Below are positions 1-11,900 of a stretch of 64,000 nt of DNA, piece after piece. The number at the start of each line of letters is the position of its first letter. Positions within the stretch are counted from its first letter, which is position 1. A model generated the notes under the pieces. That model searched no databases. It saw only the letters and a list, made by a program, of their open reading frames with translations, and was not told the DNA's origin. The stretch comes from Abelmoschus esculentus (lineage: Eukaryota > Streptophyta > Magnoliopsida > Malvales > Malvaceae): assembly GCA_035048815.1 (NCBI GenBank), contig JAUCBN010000042.1:868001-932000 (forward strand), read 5' to 3'. The position numbers were made by a program, and so were the translations under genes.

Positions 1-878
1 TCCACTCTTCTAGGCTTAGTAGGAAACCTTTTACAACCTCAAAGCTTCTACCCCAAAGCTTTGAGAAAACCCTCTTTTACAAAAGAGAAAATAAGAAAGC
101 AAACTAGAAGACCCTTACAAGGCTGTGTGTTTGCAAACTAAGCCCTCACCCAAATCCTAACACTTGAGCATATATGACAATTAAGCAAACAAATGTATTC
201 TACAATGAAAAATACAACAGTTTAGCACACTAAGACTTTGATATTGGCATTTTCTTTCCTACAAGTGTATTCTACAATGAAAAAGATTTAACAAATTCGA
301 TTAAGTCCAAAAACATTTTTCTTTTAATTTGTTATATCAAAATATCAGTTCTAACACAACTGCATTTCAAGCTACTTCTTTTAAATGAACCTACCTGAGT
401 GCCATTAATTTTTACGAAATACGTATGCTACTCTGATTCTTCTGTTTTCTTATAGTACCTATATTTAAGACTTGTGTCCGATGTTTATCCGCACGTGGGT
501 ATGGAGATATAAAGTATGAACCTCTGATATAAAGTATAACCGTATCTGACACTCACACTTGAATACAAGTAACGAAGCTGGTAGTGTAATTCTTTACTCA
601 GTGCTGTTGCATAGACTAAGTCTTACAATTTTATCATCCTATACTGTTATGCTAAAAAAATCAACCTATACTGTTGTATGTCAATCACTTAAAATCTAAC
701 TATTGTTGTAGTGAAGCATTCTTTGTTCTTTTTGGAATAAAAGAGTGTAGATTGTCATGTAGATGTCAATCTCTTTGTCTGAAAAATACACCTTATGTTA
801 CAATTAGTTGTTCCTCTTATTTTTTCTGCTGTTTTCTTCCCAATCAACTTCAAAAATATGATATACTCTCTATTACAG
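1..878. other. Left-edge non-coding DNA, probably intron of the ligase gene
   Basis: No exon of the ligase gene could be recognised here, although the first visible exon at 879 is internal, so this stretch is most likely a long intron. The first 180 bases are less AT-rich than the rest and look like a fragment of an interspersed element, but no terminal repeats or coding motifs are visible. A short sequence, GTATTCTACAATGAAAAA or nearly so, occurs twice, near 193 and 266. Confidence 0.5.
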
Positions 879-2869
879 GCTGTTAGATGTTCCTTTGCGC
901 CAAAGAAGGAAATGTAAGCCTTTCCCCTCGCACATTTTTTTTTTGCGGTTAATTTCTTTCAAAGAAGGAAACGTAAGTCTCACTAGCTATAAATTTCATC
1001 CGTTTTTTGTCATGCTTAAAAAATTAGGTTTGAAAGATTTGTTTCACGATGAGAAGTTGGGTCATTTTGAATACGCAAAAGAAATCACTGTAAGACCTCG
1101 ATTTTGCTTGTTTACGAAATACCAATTTCTAGTTATTAGCTCAGATGCGAGTGTCAGGTATAGCCGTATTTATCTTGTGTCTGAGACAGGACTATTATTA
1201 TTTTTTTATGTATTTGGAAGGTACTTGATCATACCTCCACCCATAACCAAATATGTTTTGAATATAGATACTTCAAGAAAATGAAGAGTCTTAACAACAT
1301 AGGACTGAATAGTATTGTTTATAATCTCTTGGTTAATAGGTGGAAGCAGATGATGCTTGTTTGACCAGTGAAACCACATTTACTCGGATAAACTCCTTCC
1401 TTGAAGGTGCATTGCAGTTTTCATGCGAAGGAATTATGGTTAAATCCTTGGATACTGATGCCGGATATCTTCCGTCAAAGCGTAGTGATTCATGGTTAAA
1501 GGTTCTGTGATTACCAGAATATTTGATACTATAACTGTTTAGAAAATAAGAAGATAATTAAATATTGAACTAAATTGCTTGGTGATCTCTATTAGGTAAA
1601 GCGGGACTATGTGGAAGGGTTAAGCGACTCCCTTGATTTAGTCCCAATTGGTGCTTGGCATGGTAACGGAAGAAAAGCAGGATGGTAATGACCATATATA
1701 TATACATATTCCCCTTGGCTGTAGTTAAGTATGCTCAGATATTGCCAAAGAAATGTTATAGACGATTGAACACAAATCCATAAATATTCATTTATTATAA
1801 TGCATTTGAAATTCAACCTAGTAACTTAGAAAATCCAAAGTTTGCTGAATGGAAAGCTTAAATTTGATATTATTTGATAAATGGCCTTTGATTTGTTAGA
1901 GGCCCTATGTTCTAATTGCTGATTTGCATTTTATGAATTGTGTTGATATATTAACAAAGAAAATCTTATATATTATTGAATTAAAATTGAGAAATATCCA
2001 TTATTGCACAGCATGTCCTTGCCGCATGCTCCCAGTGTGAATCCTTTTTGTTTTGAGTCATGCTTTGATGTGTGTTACTTGTCTCGTGCAGGTATAGTCC
2101 GTTCCTCATGGCATGTTACAACCCAGACACAGAAGATTTTCAAAGCGTATGTCGTGTTATGTCTGGATTCTCTGATTCATTTTACAAAGAGGTAAAGTGG
2201 GGTGTTGATGATGTTTGTATTTTAGAAAGTGTATTTTTCTTCATGTTACCAAGGATATGGTGTAAATTGAAACCTGGACATCGTTGTACCTTGTGTCAGA
2301 ATAGTTTTGTTTCAGAATTTAACATCTTTTTGATGCTGGCTTAGCTAAGATTTTGACAGCAAGCATATCTGCTTCACAACTTATTGGAGTACAAGTTATA
2401 CAGTTCCTCTAACGACATAGTAACGATAATGGCGCTGAGATTTGATCTAATGGTCGTAACACGGCTAAATATTGTGCTTGTTTCTGGTTTGAATTCTGCA
2501 CATATAAGTTTCGATTCTTCATGTCACCCTAAACTTTTAAGTTTTTGTTTTCTTTATGGAATTCAGATGAAAGAGTTCTTTTCCGGAGATAGGATCTTAG
2601 CCAAAAAGCCTGCTTACTATCAAACAGCTGAGGTGCCTGATATGTGGTTCACTCCGGAACTTGTTTGGCAGATAAGAGCTGCAGACTTCACTGTATCACC
2701 AGTTCACCAGGCTGCGGTAGGGTTAGTCCATCCCTCCCGTGGCATCTCAATGAGATTTCCGAGGTTCATCCGCTCTGTGATGGACAGAAACCCCGAGGAA
2801 TGTAGTACCGCAACAGACATAGCTGAAATGTTCCATTCGCAGACTCGAAAGATGGACGTGACAGTCTAA
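879..2869 (+). CDS. LIG6: DNA ligase 6-like, ATP-dependent, C-terminal exons (5' partial)
   Basis: ATP-dependent DNA ligases seal nicks through an enzyme-adenylate intermediate; plant ligase 6 is a nuclear enzyme linked to DNA repair and seed longevity. Exons fitted by phase: 879-913, 1028-1089, 1340-1501, 1596-1684, 2092-2191 and 2567-2869 (stop). They encode, in order, LLDVPLRQRRK, CLKDLFHDEK, the nucleotidyltransferase motif EGIMVKSLD with VKRDYVEG, and an OB-fold region containing GLVHPSRGISMRFPRFIR (motif VI area). The ending EECSTATDIAEMF followed by a TRKM element fits plant ligase 6 better than ligase 1, which ends differently. The catalytic lysine and the N-terminal exons lie left of the window. 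The 35-bp exon at 879-913 is unusually short. The 3' flank shares about 650 bp with the next gene. Confidence 0.85.
1210..1290 (-). repeat. Dispersed repeat, copy A
   Basis: Lies in a ligase intron. It starts GTATTTGGAAG and ends AAGAAAATGAAGAGTC. It aligns directly with copy B at 26033 and, as reverse complement, with the copies at 40.8-41.1 and 49.9-51.4 kb. Confidence 0.6.
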
Positions 2870-3404
2870 CGTTGACCAGTGTTTTAGTGTTCATGTACAT
2901 ACGCATTCCGTCGAGGTTCTTGTATCGGCTCGGCTGGTGTTTAACCCTTTCTGTTTTGTAATTATATTTACCTAGACAAATCAATGTTACAACTTTGGAC
3001 TCTTGCAATTTGCCCCCTCTGATTTTCGTAGATTTGATTGCATTTTTTTACTTATTTTTCATGCAAGTTGATTATTTTTCTTAGATCGTGCAAAATTTTG
3101 ATCTTTTTGTATATTCAGATACTGTGGACTGTAAATGTTCGATACTTGCAGTGGAGTGTATGGAGTTTTGGGTTGAATTTGGTGTTCTTTTATTGGTCCA
3201 ATTTTGTACAAATTTTAATGAGCTCGGGTCAACACTGGCAAGCGATTCAAGTTGAGTGGAAAAAGAATCAAAATTGGTTTTGCTAATTGCTACTACCCAC
3301 CCACCCCTGGCAGCTGGTTCTGCGTGATGGAAATGGAACCCAAAAGCAGATTTGCTCTCTATAACTCCACAGATGCACCTCCCTCAAATAACATCAAAAC
3401 GAAA

Positions 3405-3439
3405 CCAATCAGACCTTCCTTCTCCCAACCTTTATAAAT
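3405..3439 (+). promoter_or_regulatory. CCAAT box and TATA box of the lyase gene
   Basis: CCAAT at 3405-3409 is followed by TATAAAT at 3433-3439, about 80 bp before the ATG at 3518. Transcription would then start near 3465, giving a leader of about 50 nt. A second TATA-like TTATAAAG begins at about 3456. Assigned by position and consensus only. Confidence 0.5.
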
Positions 3440-3517
3440 TCTTTTTCGAACCAATTATAAAGTCAGTTTATAGAATACCTTTCTGAATTACAATTCTTAC
3501 CACAAGGAAAAAGAAAA

Positions 3518-6102
3518 ATGTCGGAATGCTTCGACGGAAATGTTCTAGCAGCTAAATCCTTTGCCCGTTTGGGCGTCACCCACATGTTTGGCGTCGTAGG
3601 AATACCTGTTACTTCTCTCGCCAACCGTGCTGTACAATTTGGTATCCGTTTCATCGCTTTTCACAACGAACAATCCGCTGGTTATGCTGCTTCAGCTTAC
3701 GGATACCTAACTGGTCGACCCGGTCTTCTATTGACCGTTTCCGGTCCGGGCTGTGTCCATGGTCTGGCCGGATTGTCAAATGCTATGATCAATACCTGGC
3801 CCTTGGTTATGATCTCCGGATCCTCAGACCAGAAGGATGCCGGCCGTGGAGATTTCCAGGAGCTTGATCAAATCGAAGCTGTGAAACCCTTTTCGAAATT
3901 CTCGATCAAAGCAAAAAACATCAGGGAAATTCCCAGTTGTGTTGCTAGGGTTATGGATCATGCAGTTTCGGGTAGGCCAGGTGGGTGTTATTTGGATTTA
4001 CCAACGGATGTATTGCATCAAACGATAACTGAATCTGAAGCGGATAAATTGTTGGGTGAGGTCGAGAAAGAACGGGTTTTTGAAGAACCTAAAGCTCCGC
4101 TGAGTTCCGAGATCGAAAAGGCGGTTAGTGTGTTAAGGAAGGCGGAAAGGCCATTGATTGTGTTTGGCAAAGGGGCTGCTTATGGCCGAGCTGAAGGGGA
4201 GCTAAGGAAGTTGATTGAAAGAACAGGAATCCCCTTTTTGCCAACTCCAATGGGTAAAGGACTGGTAAATGATAACCATGAGTTGGCCGCTAGTGCCGCA
4301 AGGTCTCTGGCCATCGGAAAATGTGACGTGGCATTGGTGGTTGGGGCAAGGCTCAATTGGCTATTGCATTTTGGGGAGAGTCCTAAATGGGATAAAGATG
4401 TGAAGTTCATTTTAGTGGATGTTTGTGAGGAAGAGATTAAGTTGAGAAAACCTCATTTAGGTTTAGTTGGGGATGCTAAGAAGGTTTTGGAGATGATTAA
4501 TAAGGAGATTAAAGATGACCCTTTTTGTTTAGGGAAGTCTCATCCTTGGGTTGAGGCTGTTTCAAAGAAGGCGAAGGATAATGTGTCGAAAATGGAAGCT
4601 CAGCTGGCAAAAGATGTTGTGCCGTTTAACTTTTTGACTCCTATGAGAATTATAAGAGATGCTATTTTGGGGCTTGGGAATCCTGCTCCGGTGGTGGTTT
4701 CGGAAGGGGCAAATACCATGGATGTTGGTAGGTCCGTTTTGGTTCAGACTGAGCCTAGGACTAGGTTGGATGCAGGGACTTGGGGGACAATGGGAGTTGG
4801 TTTAGGTTATTGCATTGCAGCTGCTGTGGCTAATCCAGACCGCCTTGTGGTTGCAGTTGAAGGGGACTCGGGATTTGGGTTCAGTGCAATGGAGGTTGAG
4901 GTATGTTTCCTACTGTTAGTGTCACTTGCACAATTAACTTTGTTATTTCTATTCATAGGCATTTTATGTTTAATGCTAATGAAGAAATATAATGCCAATG
5001 CCTATATCGATGATTTAGGATAATGATTTATTAATACAGTATTATGCAATACCCTTGGGGTGTGAAATTTACTTTATTAGTTTTGTAAGAGGTTTAATAT
5101 TACGCTTCCTGTTGCTTATTAAGATCGAACTAATTTTCATTTTTCTATTATTCCGACCAAGGAAATGATGATAGTGTTTCCTAGGGTCCATGTATTATCC
5201 TTGTTCAAGTTTTTTGTCGAAAGGCAAATTCGTTGCTTTTGTTGATCAAGTTAGCCAAATTGTGAAAGAAAATTTGGATTAGGGAGCGGACTTAATTTAT
5301 TTTGTAATAATCAGTTAGATAACAGTAACTATTTTGCTCTTTTGGGGCATGGCATTTTCGAATATGCTGGTGTCTCACTGTAAAATGTAGTATGTAAAAG
5401 CATTTTTAACAAGGATCTGTCCATGTCGGACTGAATATGGAATTTTATTTCAGGATTTCGAAATCAATGAGTTGATTGTGTCACAGTTTCTTGAAAAAGA
5501 GTCAAGTACCATGATGGATTAGTAGCACAAGCAAAGTTGTTCCCTGAAATCTTGGTGTTTGATAATAACTTATTGAAGGACATTTCATTTTCTGTCTAAT
5601 GTGTCATTATTCTTGATGTTCTTCGTTTTCTATTGTTTTCTCTCTTTTAAATCTCTGAAGAGTTTTCTTTATTTTTTAAAGGTGCTTTAAGAAATCTCTT
5701 TCTGGTTTAATCCCATTTCTGATTGGAGCTTTTTATTTGGTGGATAAACTTTTGGATATGGTGTGTTTACCTTCTCTTATAATGCAGACATTGGTTCGAT
5801 ACAAGTTGCCGGTTGTAGTGATAGTCTTTAACAATGGTGGTGTCTACGGTGGTGACCGTAGGAGCCCTGAAGAAGTTACCGGCCCTTTCAAAGATGATCC
5901 TGCCCCCACTTCATTTGTTCCTGGTGCTGCTTACCATTTGGTAATGGAAGCTTTCGGGGGGAAGGGTTACCTTGTTGGGACACCTGATGAATTAAAATCT
6001 GCCCTTTCCGAATCCTTTTCTGCAAGGAAGCCAGCCGTGATAAACGTGACAATCGATCCTTACGCCGGTGCAGAAAGTGGGAGAATGCAGCACAAGAACT
6101 GA
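3518..6102 (+). CDS. HACL: 2-hydroxyacyl-CoA lyase / oxalyl-CoA decarboxylase (TPP enzyme)
   Basis: Thiamine-diphosphate enzyme that cleaves 2-hydroxyacyl-CoAs and/or decarboxylates oxalyl-CoA; the single Arabidopsis homologue has been linked to both reactions. Two exons, 3518-4900 and 5788-6102, join in phase 0 to give 565 residues, close to the usual length. The N-terminal PYR domain has the activating glutamate E51 (FHNEQ), the central domain has GKGAAYGRAEGELRKL, and the C-terminal PP domain has the TPP/Mg motif beginning GDS at 449-451 and ending at NN476-477 (FNNGGVYGGD). The intron splits that motif. No SKL-type peroxisomal signal is visible at the C-terminus (RMQHKN), unlike human HACL1, so cytosolic location is possible. 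The start was chosen because the protein begins in register with homologues and sits just after a TATA-led leader. An 88-bp tandem copy of the coding end lies in the 3' flank. Confidence 0.92.
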
Positions 6103-6204
6103 GGTAGTTTCGGTTCTATCCTCCTAAATTAAGCCGGTAATTGATTCTTTTGCCGATGCTGAAAGCCGGAGAGTGCCGCCCAGAAACCGAAATAGTTTCG
6201 TTTT
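6052..6204 (+). repeat. 88-bp diverged tandem duplication across the lyase stop codon
   Basis: About 65 bp around the last codons and stop (6052-6116) is repeated at a constant offset of 88 bp (6140-6204) with many substitutions and no visible indels. Shared blocks include GATYCTT, GCCGRTGC, AGAAA and TAGTTTCG. The second copy lies in the 3' UTR and is not translated. Confidence 0.7.
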
Positions 6205-6552
6205 AAATTTCTTTCTCTACCACTTTCTGAATTCTATGCCAATGAATAATATAGAAGTTTGGATTTGGTTGTGATAAGAGGTGATATAGAACAGCTAGAG
6301 GCCATATCTTTTGAGTCTCTAATTATAAATTTAATTTGATTACTTATTTTTACGTCTCTAATTATAAATTCTTAATACTTTTAAATCTTTTTACTCAAAC
6401 AAGACTCTAAATAATCTGACAGCTCGATTATAAATAATAAAAATATTTTATATTAATATTTATATGTTAAAAAATAAAAATTTATTAATAGAACCGAATC
6501 AGGTTGATTCAGATTTACAAAAGAAATCTCAAAGAATGCTTGCCCAGCTGGT
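6205..6552. other. AT-rich spacer between tail-to-tail genes
   Basis: Holds the presumed 3' ends of the lyase (+) and the small minus-strand gene. TAATTATAAATT-type sequence recurs near 6320 and 6360. No further gene seen. Confidence 0.6.
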
Positions 6553-6966
6553 TTATCCATATAATTCCAAAGCAGGAATCAAATTCTTGTAAATCTCATG
6601 CAACAACCTGTCATCAAATTCAGACCTTGAATAACACAAACAAACATTACGAGCTTTGGGAATCCTTTTCCCACCGAATTCCTTCTCCGGACACAAATAC
6701 CCACCACTCCCGGCTAACCTCACCATCATATTCAAGTATCCATGTTTCAGCTTCGTCAAAAGCTTCACCGGCGAAGCAACCACCGACCTCCATCGCAGCT
6801 TCGGCGTCGTTTTTATCTTCCAACACCTCCGGGATCTCCCTCCCATCCTCGTAACTTTCATATTCTTTCCGTTGCTGATCGCCTCGCCGCCGTACAGCCT
6901 TTGGTACCGCCGCCGTCTCCAGTATCTCTTCAGGATACCCGGAATTGGTTTCTGAAGAAGCTCCAT
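6553..6966 (-). CDS. Small basic plant protein, function unknown
   Basis: Intronless gene for 137 residues, very rich in Arg and Lys in the first half (RYWRRRRYQRLYGGE, RSRRCWKIKTTPKLRWRS). A central hydrophobic/basic segment (SPVKLLTKLKHGYLNMMVRL) is followed by a divergent tail. I recognise this layout from a family of short uncharacterised angiosperm proteins, in which the Pro-Lys-Leu-Arg-Trp region followed by a leucine/lysine helix is the conserved core. No catalytic motif, clear signal peptide or confident membrane segment is visible. The ATG at 6966 is chosen because it opens the family-like N-terminus and a TATA element lies about 75 bp upstream. The plus-strand frames over this region are shadows. 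Confidence 0.65.
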   Translation of the reverse strand: MELLQKPIPGILKRYWRRRRYQRLYGGEAISNGKNMKVTRMGGRSRRCWKIKTTPKLRWRSVVASPVKLLTKLKHGYLNMMVRLAGSGGYLCPEKEFGGKRIPKARNVCLCYSRSEFDDRLLHEIYKNLIPALELYG

Positions 6967-7039
6967 CGTTTTTTATGCCGTCGGAGAAGAAAATGAGAAT
7001 ATGGCTTTGAGATTGTGTGATTCAGACAGAACCAACAGA

Positions 7040-7047
7040 TTTTATAG
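7040..7047 (-). promoter_or_regulatory. TATA box of the small minus-strand gene
   Basis: On the minus strand the sequence reads CCTATAAAATC, about 75 bp upstream of the ATG at 6966, a normal plant TATA-to-ATG distance. Confidence 0.45.
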
Positions 7048-7049
7048 GT

Positions 7050-8627
7050 ACGATGGTGAAGTGATTTCATGCAATGAAAAGTCAACTGATTTTCCAAGTC
7101 AACAAATCCTGGTTTTGACTATTTCATGATTTAATTATTTATTCTGATTTGAATTGGTATCACATAATATGAATTTATTATGAAATTATAAGTTAAAAAA
7201 AATAAAAGTTATATAAATATTTATGTAATTATCATTTTGACCCCTGAAATTATACTTCATGGAAACAAATCAGGGGCTAAATTATATAAAAGAAATTCTT
7301 CATGTACCAAACTTAAAATTAGATACGATCTAAAAGTCAAAATAGTATTTAACTTTTTTAAATATGTTTTGAATAATGAGTGTTGGGTCAAGCCTAATAA
7401 AATAATTAGGATGATAATCCAACCTTAAATACTTGTAATTTCATGATTAGTTTGAACGTGAAGCTTGACCCAGCTTACTTAGATATTATAATTTGTGCTA
7501 AATCATCCTTTTATTAAAAAAAAATCGAAAGACCCAGTCCAGATGCAAACTCCCTTAACTGAGTTGTTGTTGGGTCTTGTTTTCGTTTTTCTATATCAGT
7601 TGCTTCCAATTATTAGGTTAGGGATAAGTGTTCGAGCGAGTCAAATAAAATTTTTTGAGTTATTCGAATTGAAAAATTTAATTTTATTATTCAAATTTTT
7701 ATTTAATTCTTTTAGTCGAACCAAGTTGAATAAATTTAAATTGAACTGAGTCGAGTCAATTTTTTAAATTTTTATAAAAATTTAATTATAATTATTTATT
7801 ATGACGCTTTAATTATAATTTAAACACTTTCACTAATCATATAAGATATGCATATATATTATATTTTTTTATATGAGATAATATTTCTTATATTTTTATA
7901 TATTAATATATATCACACCGTGATATTTATTCATATTTTTCTTAATCTTTTAATGAGATATACATTTTGAAAATAAAATTAATTGAACATAGATTTTTTT
8001 TTAAATAAATGACATCCTTTTTATCAATGAAACCACTCATTAAGTTTAGCTCGATCAATAAGATATATTTAAGTTTTACTTTATAATCAATAAGATATAT
8101 ATATTTTTTCTTTAAAATTATTATTTTAGTAAAAAAATATTATTAAATTATCCTCTTTAGTAATAAAAAATTAAATATTTAAAAAATAAATTTTTTATTT
8201 ATAAATGACGTTTTTATGATTTAAGTTTTAAATAATTATTACATATATACACACAAATGACATAATTACATATTTATATTTTTTATAAATATTTAACTTA
8301 TTTTTTTTTTATTTTGGATTTATTCTTATTACATCGGTCTAAAATCCGATAATAATAATTCGAGGAGTTTAAGGTTGTACATCTCGAATTGCAATAGCAA
8401 ATTGATTTAATAAAAAAATTGAGTCAATTGAAACTGACCTAATCGAACGGGTGACTAATGGCTGCTATCCCTAACAATAATACTCACTTGTTACACCAAA
8501 TCAAAACTCCATCTCCTCCCTGCCATCTCAATCAACACGAGCTCCGAAAGGCGCTACCATTTCGCACAACAAATACAACTAAAAAACAGAGAGATTTTGA
8601 TTCGGGAGAAGAATTTGATTAAATCGT
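7050..8627. other. AT-rich spacer with degenerate repeat DNA
   Basis: No gene is supported. From about 7620 the sequence is a degenerate GAGTCRAATTTTT/TTCGAATT-type repeat of a kind scattered through plant spacers; similar sequence recurs near 20.4-20.6 and 23.5-23.9 kb. From 8510 the base composition becomes normal and marks the promoter/leader of the next gene. Confidence 0.6.
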
Positions 8628-8945
8628 GATGTTTATAAACGATGGAGAGTGATATTGATGTAAATGAAGGTTCGGATTCAGATGACGGATGTAGAGAGAT
8701 CATCGCTATGCTATTTCGTGGTGAATTTTACTCGAACAGAATTACTTGTTAACGGCATTTGAGTTACTTGACGAGATTTCGAATAGATCCTGATGTTGGT
8801 AAACGGTGGAGATTGATCGATGTAACGGAAGGATCAGACTTAGATGATGGATGTAGATAGATCATCGCGGTGCAATTTCGTGGTGAATTTTCTACTTGAA
8901 GAAAATTACTTGTTAACGGCATTCGAGTTACTCCACGAGCTTCTT
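8628..8945 (+). repeat. Tandem duplication of the RELCH-like first exon
   Basis: A segment of about 155 bp at 8628-8782 is repeated at 8792-8945, offset 162-164 bp. Both copies carry AAACGRTGGAGA, GATGRCGGATGTAGA or its variant, TTTCGTGGTGAATTTT, ATTACTTGTTAACGGCATT and GAGTTACT. The downstream copy is the real start of the gene. The upstream copy has lost frame within the LisH coding sequence and ends in a stop. Confidence 0.8.
8642..8762 (+). other. Two overlapping upstream ORFs in the decayed first-exon copy
   Basis: One ATG at 8642 opens 36 codons ending at 8752. A second at 8682, in another frame, opens 26 codons (MTDVERSSL at its start, the counterpart of the real N-terminus MMDVDRSSR) ending at 8762. 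If transcription begins upstream of 8640, both precede the true start at 8844 and could reduce its translation. Whether they are in the mRNA is not known. Confidence 0.45.
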
Positions 8946-11900
8946 GACGAAGGTCGTGACGCTCAAGCTATTCGTCTAAAGGAATTCTTTGCCGATCCTT
9001 CTCATTTTCCTGTTGATCAGATATCTCGCTACGGCTCTCTTGGAGGTGCTTTTGCTGTTCTTAATTCCTTTTTCTCTTTCAAGTATAAGTCGGGAACGAT
9101 TTAGACGTATAAATTCTTTTGGTAGATATGTATTATGTACTGTGTTTTTAGTGTTATTTGCCTGGCAGTGCTTTAGCATGAGTTACAATGGATGGACCTT
9201 ATAAAATATGTTAATATTGGATTCAGGTTGAGGTGATTCCAATGAACCGTGTTCGGGTTAGAGGGTGCTAAAGGTAGGTTAATGGGGCACCCCTGTCAGG
9301 AAGGGTAGGAAAGAGATAAGAAGGAAATTAGACAAACTTGGGTAAGAGTGACTGGAAGGATATTTATAGTTAACCAACGATTAAACTCAGGTTTCATAAG
9401 ATGAATACTATCCGTTTTTTTTACGGAAACCAATTGTTGGTTTATAAATATTTTATTTTTATGTGAGAGTAATTACATTGGAATTAGTGTAGTATTTAGT
9501 CACTCTTTAATCTAGTTGTTTATACGTAAAAAGTAACACAATTAATAACTAAGTGGAAGCTAAGCTCACGAGAAAAAAAAAATAATTTGCTGTCTTGGCA
9601 GTTTAGAGAATAAATAAATTAAGGCACTGCTTGGCATTGAATTACGCACACATGCATGAAACGGTACCACTTACAGCTTGCTTTTACTGTACTGCATACA
9701 GAATGCTTCTGCTGAAGATTGGTTAATTAGTGATTTTGATTACCAAATGAGCTTTTGGCTTGTGGTGATAATGGGATTACAAACCATAAACTCGTTTTTT
9801 TTTTTGAAACTGTTATGATTAATGAATGTGTTTGTAGGTTCTAGTGATATTGGAATTACTAGCAGAAAGTAGCAAATTATGAAAACTTCATCCAAGATAG
9901 GAGACAAATATGTAATTCTATAGTTTGCAATTGGCATGGAGATCAAATTGAGCTATAAAATACAAAAATTTCAGGTATATGAGATAGGTATCTGCATAAA
10001 GAATTAATTTGTCTGAATTGCTGGAGTGTGTCAGTTGCAGGTGTTGCATATGTCTAGCAGTTTAATAATACTCTAAGCTGTTGAACAAAGTCCATTTTCA
10101 ATTCAGACCTATAAAAAGTGAACCTTCTGATAGCTTCATCTATTTTTTTTCTCTTGAAATTCAGTTGCAGACCCTCAAATTTTGCTAGAAGAGAAAGAAG
10201 CAATAGAAGAAAAGTTAGCACTTAGTGACTATGAGTTGCGTTTAGCTCAAGAAGACGTTATGAAACTAAAGACCGAGTTGCAAAGGAAATCACCTCTCCC
10301 TCTGGATAAATTGAGTGGTAAAATTTCTTATTTATTTGACATTTGAATGGATACAGTTAAGTTCTGTTTGATTGATGCTTTTGCTATTTGTCTTCTGTTT
10401 CCTGTTCATTTTGTTTGATTTTTTCCTTTCTTATTTTTCCTTTTCTTTTTCATTTTTTACAGAAAAAGAGAAAAGAAACAAAGAGCAAAAGAATCAACGA
10501 AACTTTTTTCTTTTCTTTTTGGGAATGATATGTTCAGAGAAAATTTAATTTCTTCACATGACAATTTTTTTATGTTTTTCTATTGAAAGAGTCTCTATTT
10601 ATGACTAAGAATCATTAGAAGCACAAAAATAGTCAAGACTGGCTACTTGATTCATATAGGTTCACTATCAGTGAGGTTCTTGTGGTAAAAGTAAACAATG
10701 AAGAAATTAATCTTTTTTTCTCTTTTTGCATTCCATGAGGTTGGCCACTTTGCCTGAATATGCTTATAGATGAAATACTCTTTTCTGCTTATCATGCTTG
10801 ATATTCATACAATTGTTCAGGAATTGATGCCTATATTTCTGCAGCAGTTGCTTTTCTTTGGCAATTGTTTTGCATAATTAGTGGGTTTTTTTTGGATCCT
10901 GGCAGCAAATATAGGGATTGTAGGACTTTTTATTGCTTTAATCATTAACTAGCCATAAATTTTCTGATATGCATGAATTCATTTTATGTGCAAATGTAGA
11001 ATCAAGTATGAGCAATAACGAAAACCATGCACTGGAAGCCCATCGGCAAAAGATAGATGCCCCCTTCTCTACTTTAGGTCCGTTGAAGGCTAATGAGCGT
11101 AAAGATCTGAATTGTGCGGTAAAGGAATATTTGCTGATAGGTGGATATCGATTAACTGCAATGACATTCTGTGAAGAGGTATCCGTCACATTCAGTAGTG
11201 TTTTCCTCTTGGTACTATTTTTTGATTCTGTAAATCTGCATTAACTAGCATTAAAGGACCAATGTGGGCTGCAAGGGCAGACTGTCCTATGCTGAAAGCT
11301 TGATGCAAAACTCAATAAATCGAAAATTTGTGGAATTTTGAATTATTATTGGAAAAATTCAAGAAGAAGAAGATTCTCTCCCCATAACATCAAGGTGCAT
11401 CTTTTCTGAACATGAAATTAGTTTGAAAAACAGAATAACCTGACTCGGAGTTGATCCAGCTTTTCATTTGATGTTAAAACCCAAGTTATCTTCTTTCCTG
11501 ATTTTCTGGCAGGAAGACGAGCTTTATCAATTTATAGAATTAATAGAAACTAATTTTCATATTTTCTTGGTGATATATGTTAATTTTCTCTTGCACAAGT
11601 AGATTTTGAGGCCCCTAAAGGGGTTTGAAGCTGCAACCTAAGCTGGTGAATGTGTATATTCTACAGCTAGTTTTAGATCCTGTCATAGGCTCATAGCTGA
11701 TATATTGTTTAACCTCAGGTTACAGATCAGAACCTAAACGCACCAGCATCTATGCCTAATGCCTTACGCCATTACTATTATCAGTATCTGTCTTCAAGTC
11801 CGGAAGCTGCTGAGGTAGGGAAGCTGTTTCTTACTATTCGTACTGAAATACTACTGAATATTTTCATTTTGTGAACATTATAGTTGTTGTCCTTTATTGT

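Noticed and set aside
6504..6996. Several plus-strand frames of 84-116 codons
   Set aside because: They are antisense shadows of the Arg-rich minus-strand gene, which has the better protein sequence and a TATA box.
11179..11718. GTATCCGT donor suggesting a second U12 intron in the RELCH-like gene
   Set aside because: The donor differs from GTATCCTT and the TTTAAC near the acceptor is too close (about 6 nt). Ordinary GT-AG splicing explains the intron.
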